A DNA stretch of 64,000 nt. Origin: Tetracentron sinense. Its lineage: Eukaryota; Streptophyta; Magnoliopsida; Trochodendrales; Trochodendraceae. A program made the position numbers and the translations under genes. The notes beneath the pieces are model-generated. The model saw nothing but the letters and a program-made list of their open reading frames with translations. It had not been told where the DNA came from and did not search any database. The stretch lies in assembly GCA_015143295.1 (NCBI GenBank), contig CM026562.1:16396041-16460040 (forward strand), read 5' to 3'. Shown here one piece after another: positions 1 to 10,117 of the stretch (positions are counted from its first letter, which is position 1; every line of letters begins with the position of its first letter).

Positions 1-343
1 CAAGGTGTGTATATTATTGTATGTATGAAAAGTGGTGGTGCATGACATGTTGAAGTGTTATATGTTAGAAGTATATATTGTAATATGTGTATGAGAAATT
101 GTGGTGCATGACACGTTTGGTATGTGTATTATAGGATATGTATATATATAGCATTGTATGAATAATGGTCATTTAGGTATGACCAATAAGCATGTGCCTA
201 ACCATGGGGTGATCGAAACTGGAGTACTCAGTCCTTTCATAGGGTTAGCACCAACACCATAGGTTCGTGCAGCGGATTGTAAGGTGAGGAATGCATTCCT
301 GCCAATCGTGGTAGCGTCCAAATTTCGAGGATGAAATTTTTAT

Positions 344-356
344 AAAGGGGGGAGGA
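344..356 (+). other. Polypurine tract of the leftmost Ty3/gypsy element
   Basis: An A/G-only run directly abutting the TGTAGAGCCCC start of the LTR. This is the standard position of the plus-strand primer. Equivalent tracts lie at 33371-33384 and, on the minus strand, 50152-50165 and 57599-57612. Confidence 0.75.
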
Positions 357-1146
357 TGTAGAGCCCCTGAACCCAAGTTCACTGTGCTAGGAATAGTGTC
401 AGTGAGTAGTGCCTTGAGTATGTGTGAAAAAGCCTAAGGTATTCCATTTTGCTCTTGGTAGTGTGGTGAGCTAAGTGAAGATTTTAGCTGAGTGTATTGA
501 GTCTCAAGAGAGAGTATAAGATACTCTAAGTGGGTAAAAGAAAAGGGTATAAAATATCTTAAGTGGTTAATGGGTTAGAAGTGAAGAGTGCTAGTGTGTG
601 AGGCATAAAGAGGCCAGGGCCTCTCATGCTTATGGGTGTGAATTCAATGATCACCTAGGTGGGATGAAAACCTATGGGAAATGATTCATGAGGTGTGAGT
701 GGGATGTTGGACTCAAGGAAGAAGAGTGAAGTACTCGAATATTCTAAGTGTCAACACAAGGGTTATGCCTTAGCATTACTCTTAACTTTAAGAAGCCTTA
801 GTTCAGTCACCGTTGATTGAAATCAAGTGATTCTTCAAGTTTTGGAAAGGTATTGGAACCCTCTTCGAGTTTCATGTTTATCATTTTTCACGATTTGGAG
901 GCAGGGTTAGGTTAAAAGTGTGATTTCCAAAATCAGGTCGGCTGCAAATCTGGGGTGTCGCAACCCACTGCAGACCAGTCAGATTTAGGGGCAATTTGGT
1001 CCACAAATAATGAAGAATTAGAATTTTTCAAAACATAAAAGTTGTTCCTCTTCGAAAGAAGAATCCAACTCAAGTTGAATCGTCAAAATCTGACGAGCGA
1101 GTCAAAAGTTATGGCCAAAATACGAAAGTGTAGAAAACCTGGAAAC

Positions 1147-1305
1147 TTTCTGTCCCAGGTACGATCATTCGTAAACGACCTACGAACGATCGTAGTGATG
1201 CTACAAACGATCGTAGAGTTGCTACGATTGATAGTAAGGCCCCAAAAATGCTGTAAACCAACTGGGAAACCTACGATCAATCATAGGAAGCCTACGAACG
1301 ATCGT
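1147..1305. repeat. Palindrome cluster in the LTR upstream of its TATA box
   Basis: Several copies of a short self-complementary motif, ACGATCGT within CTACGAACGATCGTAG, with diverged versions between them. The cluster sits between the shared upstream box (about 1048-1116) and the TATA box at 1362. Other LTR families have a different palindrome at the same place. Confidence 0.65.
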
Positions 1306-1361
1306 AGACGCGCAAATCCAACTTTTTTGAACGTGATTTTTAGGGTTTTCACCCCTTTACC

Positions 1362-1369
1362 TATAAATA
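1362..1369 (+). promoter_or_regulatory. TATA box of the leftmost LTR
   Basis: TATAAATA in the context CCTATAAATAGAGG, about 1 kb into the LTR and about 300 bases before the donor-like site at 1672/1673. Position and context fit the core promoter of an LTR retrotransposon. The transcription start is not determined. Confidence 0.6.
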
Positions 1370-2464
1370 GAGGATCTTTTTGGGGGTTTTGGCTTACCCT
1401 AAACCTAAGGAGAAACCTTGAGAGATTGAGAGAGGGAGGATTTCCAAGAGAGGGCCTTCACCCTCAAGGAGAGATTGAGCGATTGTGAGCCCAAAATCCG
1501 TTCCAAAGGCTTGGATTCACCCAAATCCAAGTCACAAACCTTAGAGATCTCTTCCACCAAGCTCGTGCAAGCTGTAGATGCGTGGATCTTCAACCTTGGA
1601 GTTAGGGAAAGCTTCCACAAGCTTGGATCTCGCTCCCACGACCTCCTAAGGCATTTTCCCCAATCTTTCAAGGTAGAACAAACTACTAACTCTTTGTTAG
1701 GATTCTATTAAGGTTTCTTTGATTCTTTTCCTCAAAACTTGTCATGATATGAGATAGAATATTGTGTATGGAGGTTGGTTGGGCGATGGATGCCAATGGA
1801 TGGTGTGTGGTGTGATGAACAAATGGGGAAGGGCGTTGTTTGCATAACGTACACACTTAGTGTTGGATGAAATGTCTTAAAGAAAAATGCATGAATGAAA
1901 TGACATGAAGAATGGGGTTCGTATGTGAGAGTGTAAATACACTCTCCAAATTGCATGATTAATATTTATGAACATTTACAAAGAAATTAGGGCAAGGGTG
2001 GATGAAAAAGAGTATGGGATACTCTAAGGAATTTAATGATGTGGTCTATTCGTAAGTTCTAGCATGTTCAAGTTTAATTAGTAAAGAAATGAATAGGAAA
2101 CATGGTAGTAGTATGAATATAAATAGCATGTGAATGGAATGGACTACAAGGACTTGTTAGAATTGGATTTTTAAATCAAGCATGTTAATCAAAGGAATGT
2201 CAAGCAAATGGACTTGTTAGGATGTGTCATTAGATGGTAGAATATCCATGAGTTATTGAATGAATGAAATAAAATGCCATAAATCCCTTGTTATTTTTTA
2301 TTTACAATACCATGAAGGTTTACATTTCAAGGATGCATGTACATTAATGAAATCATCACAAGTAGCACGCTAGGAAAATGCATGCATAAAACAAGTTAAT
2401 GAAATATAAGTAAATGAACCTGAACGAGGAATACCACAAGGTAATAAGCAAGCATGAAAAGTAA

Positions 2465-2791
2465 GCTAATGTGTGTTGTCCAGTACATAGTTCTGGCATT
2501 AGTGAAAACAAGAACATAGATGCTAATGTGTGCCGTCCAGTACATAGTTCGGGCATTAGTGATCTAGATAATGTGTGCCATCCAGTACATAGTTTGGGCA
2601 TTAGCAAAACAAGACAATAAGATGCTAATGTGTGCCATCTAGTACATAGTTAGGGCATTAGTGATCTCCAAGCAAGCAAACGAAACAAACAAGATGCTAA
2701 TGTGTGTCGTCTAGTACATAGTTCGGGCATTAGTTAAAGAAGTGATAATACGCTAGTGTGTGCCGTCCAGTACATAGTTCGGGCATTAGTT
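2465..2791 (+). repeat. Hairpin minisatellite, about six units
   Basis: Units are spaced about 45-70 bases apart and carry the core GCTAATGTGTGCCGTCCAG followed by TACATAGTTCGGGCATTAGT. In each unit the first arm CTAATG pairs with the last arm CATTAG across a loop of about 20-25 bases. The last unit has CTAGTG, which still pairs through a G-T wobble. The array lies inside the putative LTR intron. Confidence 0.8.
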
Positions 2792-3137
2792 AAACAAGCA
2801 AGAACTAGTAAACAAGAAAGTCAAGAAACAAGAAAATAAGTCAAGTGAACAAGTGTGCGTGAAATGCATGTGTGAGGTGTGTGTGACCTAAATAAGTTAA
2901 GTAAACAAGATAAGTGAACAAGTGTATGTGAAATGCATGTGTGATGTGTGTGGGGACTAAACTGAACAAGCAAGACAAGAAACAAGACATGAACACGGAT
3001 TAAATTGATATTGCTTGTCTTATTATGATTTGATGTGTTTCCTTTCTGTTTCCATCTTGCACTGTTTAAATTATACTACACAAGATCATATTGTTGTATT
3101 AATGTTTCATAACATTGCTAGTTAGTAGTTTGTACAC

Positions 3138-3158
3138 GCTGAGTATTCCATGCTCAGC
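3138..3158 (+). other. Conserved 8-bp-stem hairpin upstream of the LTR microprotein
   Basis: GCTGAGTA-TTCCA-TGCTCAGC: an eight-pair stem (one T-G wobble) with a five-base loop, nine bases before the ATG at 3168. The same hairpin at nearly the same spacing recurs at 12992, 35426, 39021, 43410 and 47817 on the plus strand and near 45874 and 63677 on the minus strand. Copies near 27891 and 55686 are less perfect. Confidence 0.7.
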
Positions 3159-3167
3159 CGTACTTTC

Positions 3168-3308
3168 ATGTCAGCTGGTACCAAGGATACCCTCAACCCC
3201 GAGTCTTGGGTTGAGGGAGAGTATGTAAAGGAGAGAGAGCCCCCTATTCTGAGGCAGTTGCAAGTAGATAGAGACCTCAATGTGTGGCCATATTTAGATT
3301 ACTGTTGA
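3168..3308 (+). CDS. LTR-borne acidic microprotein, 46 aa
   Basis: An ATG-initiated ORF beginning MSAGT, with the core SWVEGEY at residues 13-19, KEREPP at 21-26 and the end DRDLNVWPYLDYC. No family is recognised. It has no signal peptide or membrane segment and is strongly acidic with a Trp/Tyr-rich tail. Homologous ORFs of 39-51 codons occupy the same LTR position in the other Ty3/gypsy LTRs here; compared with the copies at 13022 and 45724, many codon changes are silent (GTT/GTC, TAT/TAC, ATT/ATC). The start is chosen because ATG and the TTC before it recur in most copies. Expression and function are unknown. Confidence 0.55.
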   Translation: MSAGTKDTLNPESWVEGEYVKEREPPILRQLQVDRDLNVWPYLDYC

Positions 3309-3588
3309 GGGGTGCGATAGCGAGATCTTGTCTTTTGTATTTTGATAGGTGGGCATGTCCACCTTTACCTTGATGTTTATGCTTGTACATGTAAACTTGG
3401 AAAACAGATTACCTTATATGGAAAAGAAAAAGTTGGTCATGAGCTTCCGTACTCTGATTTATGTCATTATTATGTTACAATTATCATGTTCATTACAGGA
3501 TGGTTTGACAAGCACCAATAGTCACCTCTAAAGTATCCCTTAACTCCTAGGGGGTATTTTGGGGCACCACACTTTTTTTAGTTTGATT

Positions 3589-4225
3589 CATGGTTCGAAA
3601 ACTCAATAGTCAACTCGAAACTCAACCGAGTCAACTCGACTGAGTTTCGAGTTGACTCGCCCCAAAACTCGAAAGAGACTATTCGATGAGTTACTTGGCT
3701 GACTCGGTCAAGTCAAGTTTTATGAAGGGGAAGGTGAAGAAGAAGAAGGAAAAAGATCTCTAGTTATGCTCTGATTTTATCATTAACTGTATAGGCTTAA
3801 GATAGGTTTTTACATCAGATTTTTGAAGGCTGTAATGAGGCTTTGTTAAATCATGTTTTTCAAATTGCTTGGAGCTACAAAACCAGCCCACTATTGGCTC
3901 TGTTAAAATCTGGTTTTCAAGTTGTTTTGAGTCTGCAAAATCAGAAATTTATGGGTCTTCTAACTCACAATTTTGAAGTTGTTTGGGGCTGTAAAACCAA
4001 CCTATTATGGGTCCTTCTAACTCACTATTTTTAAGATGCTTAGGGCTGCAAGCCAGCCTACTATGGGTTCTGTTAAACCTAGTTTTTGAGGTTGTTTGAG
4101 TCTGCAAAACCAGCATACTTTGGGTTCTTTAAGTGTTTGGCATTTTTTTTAGCTATGTTTGGCAATTGCCTAATTGGTATATTTCAAGTCAGACCGAGTT
4201 GAGTTTTCAAAATTTTCAAACCATG
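3589..4225. mobile_element. Non-autonomous hAT-like element
   Basis: Ends are inverted: CATGGTTCGAAAACTCAA on the left, and the complement of TTTCAAACCATG with a nearby GAGTTTTC on the right. Flanking octamers GTTTGATT (3581-3588) and GTTTGACT (4226-4233) match at 7 of 8 positions, fitting the 8-bp target duplication of hAT elements. There is no transposase. It sits ten bases right of the leftmost LTR. Confidence 0.6.
3830..4130 (+). repeat. Diverged tandem repeat of about 60 bp, about five units
   Basis: Units alternate a T-rich half (TTTTCAAGTTGTTT-like) with GTCTGCAAAACCAGC followed by ACTATGGGTTCTGTTAAA-like sequence. The units are clearly related but diverged, so this is an old internal expansion of the hAT-like element. 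The ORF through it is a by-product of the repeat. Confidence 0.65.
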
Positions 4226-5105
4226 GTTTGACTAGAATCGGGCTGCTTTTTGAACTGTCGAATGGTCCAAACGATTTGATGGCTTTACAATGCAGTTGAG
4301 ACAGTTCGATGGGCCGATAAGAGTTTATTGCTATTTACTGTTTTGATTGATAAGCTAACCCTTAATATGTCTAGTGGACGATTCAGACGATCTGACCGTC
4401 CATTCCAGTCCGACCCAAATTTCTTGGTCTCTCTACTTCAACTACTCATCTTTTGCTCAGTTTTTCTTTTCATCTTCGATGCTTCATTTTTTATTTACTT
4501 ATATCTACGTCGGTTTCGTTTTTAGGGTATTTAATCTACTTACCATTTAGATAGCCGAGAAGGGTTCTATGAAAGAGATAGTAGGGGCTGCATCAAGACC
4601 ATTGAACACAATGATAAGGATATTTTTAGCGAAGCCGAAACCAAAAATGAAAAGAACATTGAAAGGAACAATATGTGAAGTTATAGTGCACAAAACTTGG
4701 ACACGCGAAAAACAATGCTATGCAACTTAAAATGCCAAATTGGGATTCTTTTCCAATCATTTGGTCTGCAAAAAATTACAATTTGTTTTAATTATGAGAA
4801 GGTATATAAACACTGATTATTCCTCTAAAATTTATAAATCTGATGCTTGGCTTTAAAGCTCTTATGTTGTGATCATATTATAAATTTTGTTTTTCTGGCA
4901 TTTCCAAACCCTGTATTATGTCTATCCTTTTGTAGTTTATTATACAATAATGCTATCATATTTTCCTAATAATTCATTTTATTTTAATGTTAAAATTTAA
5001 AATACATAATTTCCAAACAGACACAATTTTATAAATAACATTAATTGGTACTACAAGCCAAAGTTAAGGAAAACATTTGCAGGCCTTTTATAGCTAAATA
5101 GACTA
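4226..5105. other. AT-rich stretch with no recognised gene
   Basis: No convincing coding, RNA or transposon signature is seen. The stretch becomes very AT-rich toward the right. A short (AT)n run lies just beyond, at about 5142-5160. Confidence 0.5.
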
Positions 5106-5319
5106 AGATTTTATTTTTTTGATGGATAATAGAGATGAATATATATATATATATATATATGTCAAAATTGGTACAATATGGTGGCGGGATTCACAAGTGA
5201 TTGAACCCACGGCCAAAAGAGCTAAAACTAAAAGAGAACAACATCTACAAGAGCCGTAAGAGTTAAAATTACAATAAGAAAAAAAACATGCCTGATCAAA
5301 ATGCTCCCGATTGGAGCAC

Positions 5320-6630
5320 CACTAATGGAAGTAGTGCCCTGCCCTGTGGCAAGTTCTGGTGAAGAGGGAGCAGGAGTCCTCGAAGACTGTAGAGTTACTT
5401 TCTTTCCAAAGAAACCAAGCTACCCATGTGAGTAGCATTGGGCCTTCTTCAAAATCATCTTCCCCCAGAAAAACCAAGAACTTACAGGATAAGAAGTTCC
5501 AGAAGGAAAAGGGGAAGACCCAGCTGAGTCCCACTTGGGAGAGGAAATAGCTCCAAACTTTGTGTGCGAAAGGACAATGTAACAGAAGGTGATCTACCAT
5601 CTCCTCAGCATCCAGGCACATGAAATAGTCATTGTCATCTGTCATCCTCTATTCATAAGGTGATTGCATGTGAGTATATTGTCCAGGGTTCCCGCCTTCC
5701 AAATCGTTTTAGAAGGGGAAGGAGTGGCTAGAGGGTGGTAGGAGAGCTTGATAAAGGGATTTCACTGTGATTGACCTTTGGAGGTGCGAGACTATAGGTG
5801 AGTGTCCTCGAGGGAGGGATGGGTTGGTGCTTGTTGAAGTCTAGTTAAGAGGTCTTGGAGGATGTTCAGCTCCCAGTCGTTGAGGTTGTGCCTCAGGCGT
5901 GGGCACCAAACTATTGTTGGGGAGGTACTCAATGTAGGACTCCACTGAAGCGGTCCTCCACTAAAGCGGTCCTATTTGAGGCTAGGAGCCAGATTGGGTA
6001 GAAGGCAGATCTCAAGGTTGTGGGGCCACACCATTTGTCTGTCCAAAAACTGACTTCGTTGACTCGCCCCACACAAAAACTGATGTTAGAGGCCAAGAAG
6101 TCTCAACCTGACATGATGCCTTTCCATAGGCTTGAGTTGTGGGGGCCTAAGACTGCCGAGGGGGTCCATATGGAGGGAGACCAACCTCTAGAGATTATCA
6201 TGATTAGTACTAAACCTCCAAAACCATTTCCCCAGGAGGGCTTCGCTGAAGAAGGAAAGAGTGAGAACGTTTAGAACACCTTGTTCCAGTAGGAGACAAA
6301 CGGTTTGCCAGTCGACAAGGTGACACTTCTGAATCACCACTTTCTCGTTCCAGAGGAAGTTCCTTTGGATAGATTCCAGTATGTGTGCAACGGATGAGGG
6401 AATGGAAAAGAGGGAGAGGAAGTAGGTCAAGAGGTTGTTCAAGACACTTTTGAGAAGGGTAAGCCGGCCCCCTTTGGATAGGAGGTGAGCTTTCCAACCT
6501 ACCAGGTGGCGATGGACTCTGTCAAGGATCGGATCCCAAAGTGACTTAGACTTGAATGAAGCACCGAGAGGAAGGCCCAAATATGTGGCAAGGAAGGATC
6601 CAGTTCTGTAGCTAAGAATGGAGGCCAATA
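5320..6630 (-). pseudogene. LINE ORF2 C-terminal region with zf-RVT-like domain
   Basis: Translated pieces include YLGLPLGASFKSKSLWDP with GWKAHLLSKGGRLTLLKSVL (6628-6188), a block typical of plant LINEs after the RT core, and later HLLLHCPFAHKVWSYFL (5645-5322), the Cys/His zf-RVT motif. This tail is thought to help RNA binding during target-primed reverse transcription. The pieces lie in different frames and are separated by stops, so the gene is dead. Confidence 0.8.
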
Positions 6631-6749
6631 TCGGAAGGTTGGAAACATCTCCAATTCCGAAAAGTTGGCTTTTGGCAAGTTAACCTTAAGGCTCGAGACC
6701 GCCTCAAACATCTAAACAAGCATCAGAGGTGTAGGATTTGCAAGTAGGA

Positions 6750-7850
6750 GGCATCGCATAATACAAGGGTGTCATCAGCGAACTGTAGATGAGAGATAGG
6801 GGGATCTGCTACCAATTGTGAAGCTCGAGAGAGCAGATTCAGCCGCTCTCGATATCATCTTGCTAAGGGCTTTTGTTACATGATAAAAAGGAAGGGCGAT
6901 AGGAGGTCCCCTTAACGTAGGCCTCTTAGAGCTGGTGAAGAATGGTGAAGAACCCGGTTGGGGATCCATTCACTAAGATCGATATGGAGGCTGATGAGTA
7001 GCGTGATTACATCCATTTTCGCCACCTAATTCTAAATTTCATTCGATGCAGAAGATAATCAAGGAATTCCTAGTTGACATGGTCAAAAGCCTTTTCTAGA
7101 TCAACCTTGCAGAGTAACCTTGGGGATCTGGAGTTCACGCATTCATTGGTGATAAGGATGCCATCGAGGATTTGTCTACAATGAACGAATGTGCCCTATG
7201 GGGCGGATATGATGGATCCCATGACAGATTGGAGACGGGATGCAAGGATCTTTGCTAGGATTTTGTAGGCGCTACCTAACAAATTGATAGGGTGGAAATG
7301 TCTGAGGTTGTGAGCTCCCATTATCTTGGGGATGAGAGCAATGAAGAAGCAATTCAGAATTTTGTCGAAGTGTCCGAACTTGTGGAAGTCGCGGATCCAG
7401 TTAACAAAATCAGGGCCCACAATGTCCCAACAAGATTTACGGAATTCAATGAAAAAGTCATCAGGGCACAGAGCTTTGTTCCCTTTCATGCTTTTCATGG
7501 CATTGAGAATTTCAGTTTCGGTGAAAGGTTTTTCAAGAGCATCTCTTTGGTCATTAGAGACGTCTAAGAAATGGAGGTTATCCAATTTGGGGCGAAAGGA
7601 GATGTCTTCCTGCAAGAGTGTTTGATAGTAATCCATGATGACGTTTAAAATGTCAGCTTTATTCTCTAACCAAGATTCATTGACTTTGAGCCTATTGATG
7701 AAGTTAAAACTATGACGTGAGGAGGCCATCTTGTGAATGAAATGGGTGTTTCTATCACTGTCCTTTAGCCAAGCCACACGAGATTTTTGCTTCCAGCTAA
7801 TTTCCTCTGCTTTCAACAGTGAGGAATAGTTGATTTTTAGGTCTATGAGT
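6750..7850 (-). pseudogene. LINE reverse transcriptase domain
   Basis: A 206-codon piece (7816-7196) carries SRVAWLKDSDRNTHFIHKMA, then NKALCPDDFFIEFRKSCWD (the family's NKAPGPDG-x-F block, with substitutions) and HPINLLGSAYKILAKILASRL. The catalytic box follows in another frame near 6780-6757 as FADDTLVLC. The enzyme would copy LINE RNA at a nicked target. Frame breaks between these blocks show it is a fossil. Confidence 0.85.
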
Positions 7851-8069
7851 TAGTTGGGTGTCCAGGTCACTAAGGGAGGCCTATTGATGAAGTTGAAACT
7901 ATGACGTGAGGAGGCCATCTTGTTAATGAAATGGGTGTTTCTGTCACCGTCCTTTTAGCCAAGCCACACCAGATTTTTGCTTCTAGCTAATTTCCTCTGT
8001 TTTCAATAGTAAGGAATAGTTGATTCTGAGGTCTATGAGTTAGTTGGGTGTCCAGGTCACTAAGGGAGG
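7691..8069. repeat. Tandem duplication of about 190 bp inside the LINE
   Basis: The segment 7691-7879 is repeated directly as 7880-8069, both starting CCTATTGATGAAGTT and ending TCACTAAGGGAGG. The two copies differ at roughly 15 positions by eye. It duplicates the stretch between endonuclease and RT that encodes the WLKDSDRNTHFIH block and adds to the disruption of ORF2. Confidence 0.85.
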
Positions 8070-8239
8070 AAAACTCCTCACGTTGATCCAAGAGTTGGAT
8101 GTCCTCTGGGATCCTTTGCTTGTTAGTGTTTAGAAGTCTGAAGACATCCATGTTCCAAGCTTTTAATTTTTAGTTTTAGAGCTTTGAGTTTGAGCTTGAA
8201 ATTTGTGCTTAAGAGGGCTAGCAGGAGGAGTGTTCAGAC

Positions 8240-8980
8240 ATCGCGGACAAGGTTCTTGAATTTGAAGGGCTTTGGATGGCCCTCTAGGCTGTTGGAATCA
8301 AGGAGCAGGGGAAGGTGATCCGAAGTTGGTCTGGGGAGGTCATTTAGAAGAAACTTTGGAAAGTGATCCTCCCAGCTACCGCTGAATAGGAATCTATCGA
8401 GCCTGCTAAAGGAGGGGACAGACTGGAGATTGGACCATGTAAAATTTGCTCCCTTTAGGTAGCAGTCGATGAGTTGGTTGCGGGAGACAAAAGAGTTGAA
8501 GGAACGCATCTTGCAAGAGATGGAGCTACCACCGGATTTGTCTTGGGAGTGACAGAGACAATTAAAATCTCCCTCAAGGCACCATGGGTGATTCCATCTG
8601 CAGACACATCATCTAGTTTGCACCAAAAAGCACTAGATTCAGCGTAGGACACAGGGCCATAGACTCTGGAGAAGACCCAACAAAAGTTATCGAAGAGGGA
8701 TCGACATAGGATGGAAAGGGAGTAGGCCCCCAATTCCGACTCAAGGAATTCAAGGCAGTCTTTATCCCACATTACAAGGATGCGGCCAAAGGCTCCAATG
8801 GATGGAATTGCAAGCCAATCTAGGTGTGGGATGCTCCAGATGTCTTTGACAATGGAGTCAGACATAGATTCTTGTTTTGTTTCCTACACGATAATGGACG
8901 ATTTCTTTGACTGCTAGATGTTTGATTTTCATCCTTTTGGGCAAAGATCCTAGACCTCTAATATTCCATGAGAGAATTCT
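8240..8980 (-). pseudogene. LINE apurinic endonuclease domain
   Basis: Starts on the minus strand at about 8975 with ILSWNIRGLGSLPKRMKIKH, the usual N-terminus of the plant LINE endonuclease. It continues through PWCLEGDFNCLC (the catalytic GDFN box, near 8590-8550) to RLDRFLFSGSWEDHFP and SDHLPLLLDS (the catalytic SDH-x-P box, near 8330-8285). It would nick target DNA to prime reverse transcription. The reading frame changes within the domain. Confidence 0.82.
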
Positions 8981-8986
8981 TAACGA

Positions 8987-10117
8987 CCATGGTTTTCAAG
9001 GCGACTACGCGACTTGAGGCGATCGACGTCATGGACACCTGAGTCGGTAGCCTGAGGCATCACCCGATGAACTCTTTGTAGTAGAAATCCCTCTTAGTAT
9101 GAGATCTATATATGTTGTAATTCTTTGAATAATGGGTCCTACAATTCATATAAATTGCAAAATCTCCATTACCAAAATGCACTCTGATAGAACCACCTTG
9201 GATATAGTTCAAGAAATAATAAAGGAGGATTCCAAGAGTTGGGAATTAAAAAATGAAACAAAAAAGTCTACAATGATTATTGAAATGGGGGGATAGAGAG
9301 GAGCTATGGGGGATAAAAAATACAAGTCTCCGGTGACAATCAAACATGAGAGAGAGAGACGGGAGGGAGAATGTAGAACTGGATAAAAAATAGAAAAATA
9401 ACCTGATCGTTGATGTGACTGCTAAACTGAGGAGAGAGAAGAGAGTGGGAGAGACTTGGAGAGAGGGAAATGTCGTACCTCTTACACTCCTTTCTTCTTG
9501 ATTATGTCAAAGAAATATAATAAAAACAGATAATAAGTAAAATTAATATAATTATGGAGCCCGCACTTATTTAAATTATTAAAAGTCCCTTTAAAGATGG
9601 GTTTATGAGAATTTTGGGGACTCCTTAGAGGGGATTTGGGGCATTTAAATGTTTTTATTTTGTTATTGGGACGCCAGCTATATGTGTGGCCGCCTATGCA
9701 TGCTTATTAACAACCATGAAAAAAACAGAGGGAATCATATGGTCCACCAACAAATAGAGAGAAAGAGAGAGAGAGACCAATTGGTCCACCCATTAAGTGA
9801 GAGAGAGCGCCTCTTAACATGAGAGAAATATACTTGACATCGTTCGTCTATTTTTTCTTCTATCTGCAAACCTTTTTTTGTTGGATATATAAACCCTAAC
9901 ACATATGGTAAAAAACTCAAGAAATATATAAAATAACATGTTTTTTATTGACCAAACTACCGTATTTAAATAAAATAAATTTTTATAACCTTAAATAATA
10001 ATAACATTAGATATATCAGATTTTTAATAATGACCGCCTAGGCGGCCAATCGCTTGAGCCTAGCAGAGCGCCTGGTCGCCTAGGCAACCGCCTGAGACGA
10101 CGCCTTTAACAAATAGG
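8987..10117. mobile_element. Non-autonomous hAT-like element in the LINE
   Basis: Terminal sequences are imperfect inverted repeats: CCATGGTTTTCAAGGCGACT on the left and the complement of AGGCGTCGTCTCAGGCGG on the right. TTAACGA flanks both sides (8980-8986 and 10118-10124; 7 of 8 bases if extended). LINE sequence resumes on both sides. The interior is AT-rich with GA-rich microsatellite patches and no transposase. Confidence 0.7.

Larger units (their letters stand above)
1..3571 (+). mobile_element. 3' end of a Ty3/gypsy element: internal tail plus 3' LTR
   Basis: Positions 1-356 are the non-coding 3' end of an internal region. It closes with a polypurine tract (about 344-356) followed at once by TGTAGAGCCCC, the LTR start. 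The LTR runs 357-3571 (about 3.2 kb, TG...CA) and ends in the motif shared by the other LTRs here, CTCCTAGGGGGTATTTTGGG. The rest of the element lies left of the window, so no target duplication can be checked. Inside the LTR are a palindrome cluster (1147-1305), a TATA box (1362-1369), a donor-like AAG/GTAGAA (intron side from 1673), a hairpin minisatellite (2465-2791), a small ORF (3168-3308) and an acceptor-like TTACAG ending at 3498. The family is Ty3/gypsy by LTR similarity to the complete copy at 25860-35900; no protein domain of this copy is in view. Confidence 0.8.

Noticed and set aside
1397-1412. ACCCTAAACCTAAGG as a telomere-like repeat
   Set aside because: A single degenerate occurrence within an LTR, not a tandem telomeric array.
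1732-1956. His/Ser/Thr-rich minus-strand ORFs recurring in several LTRs (1732, 26656, 34173, 37368, 46719)
   Set aside because: The underlying DNA block is conserved, but starts, lengths and frames differ between copies, unlike the plus-strand microprotein.
5142-5160. (AT)n run as a regulatory element
   Set aside because: Ordinary microsatellite next to the LINE 3' end.
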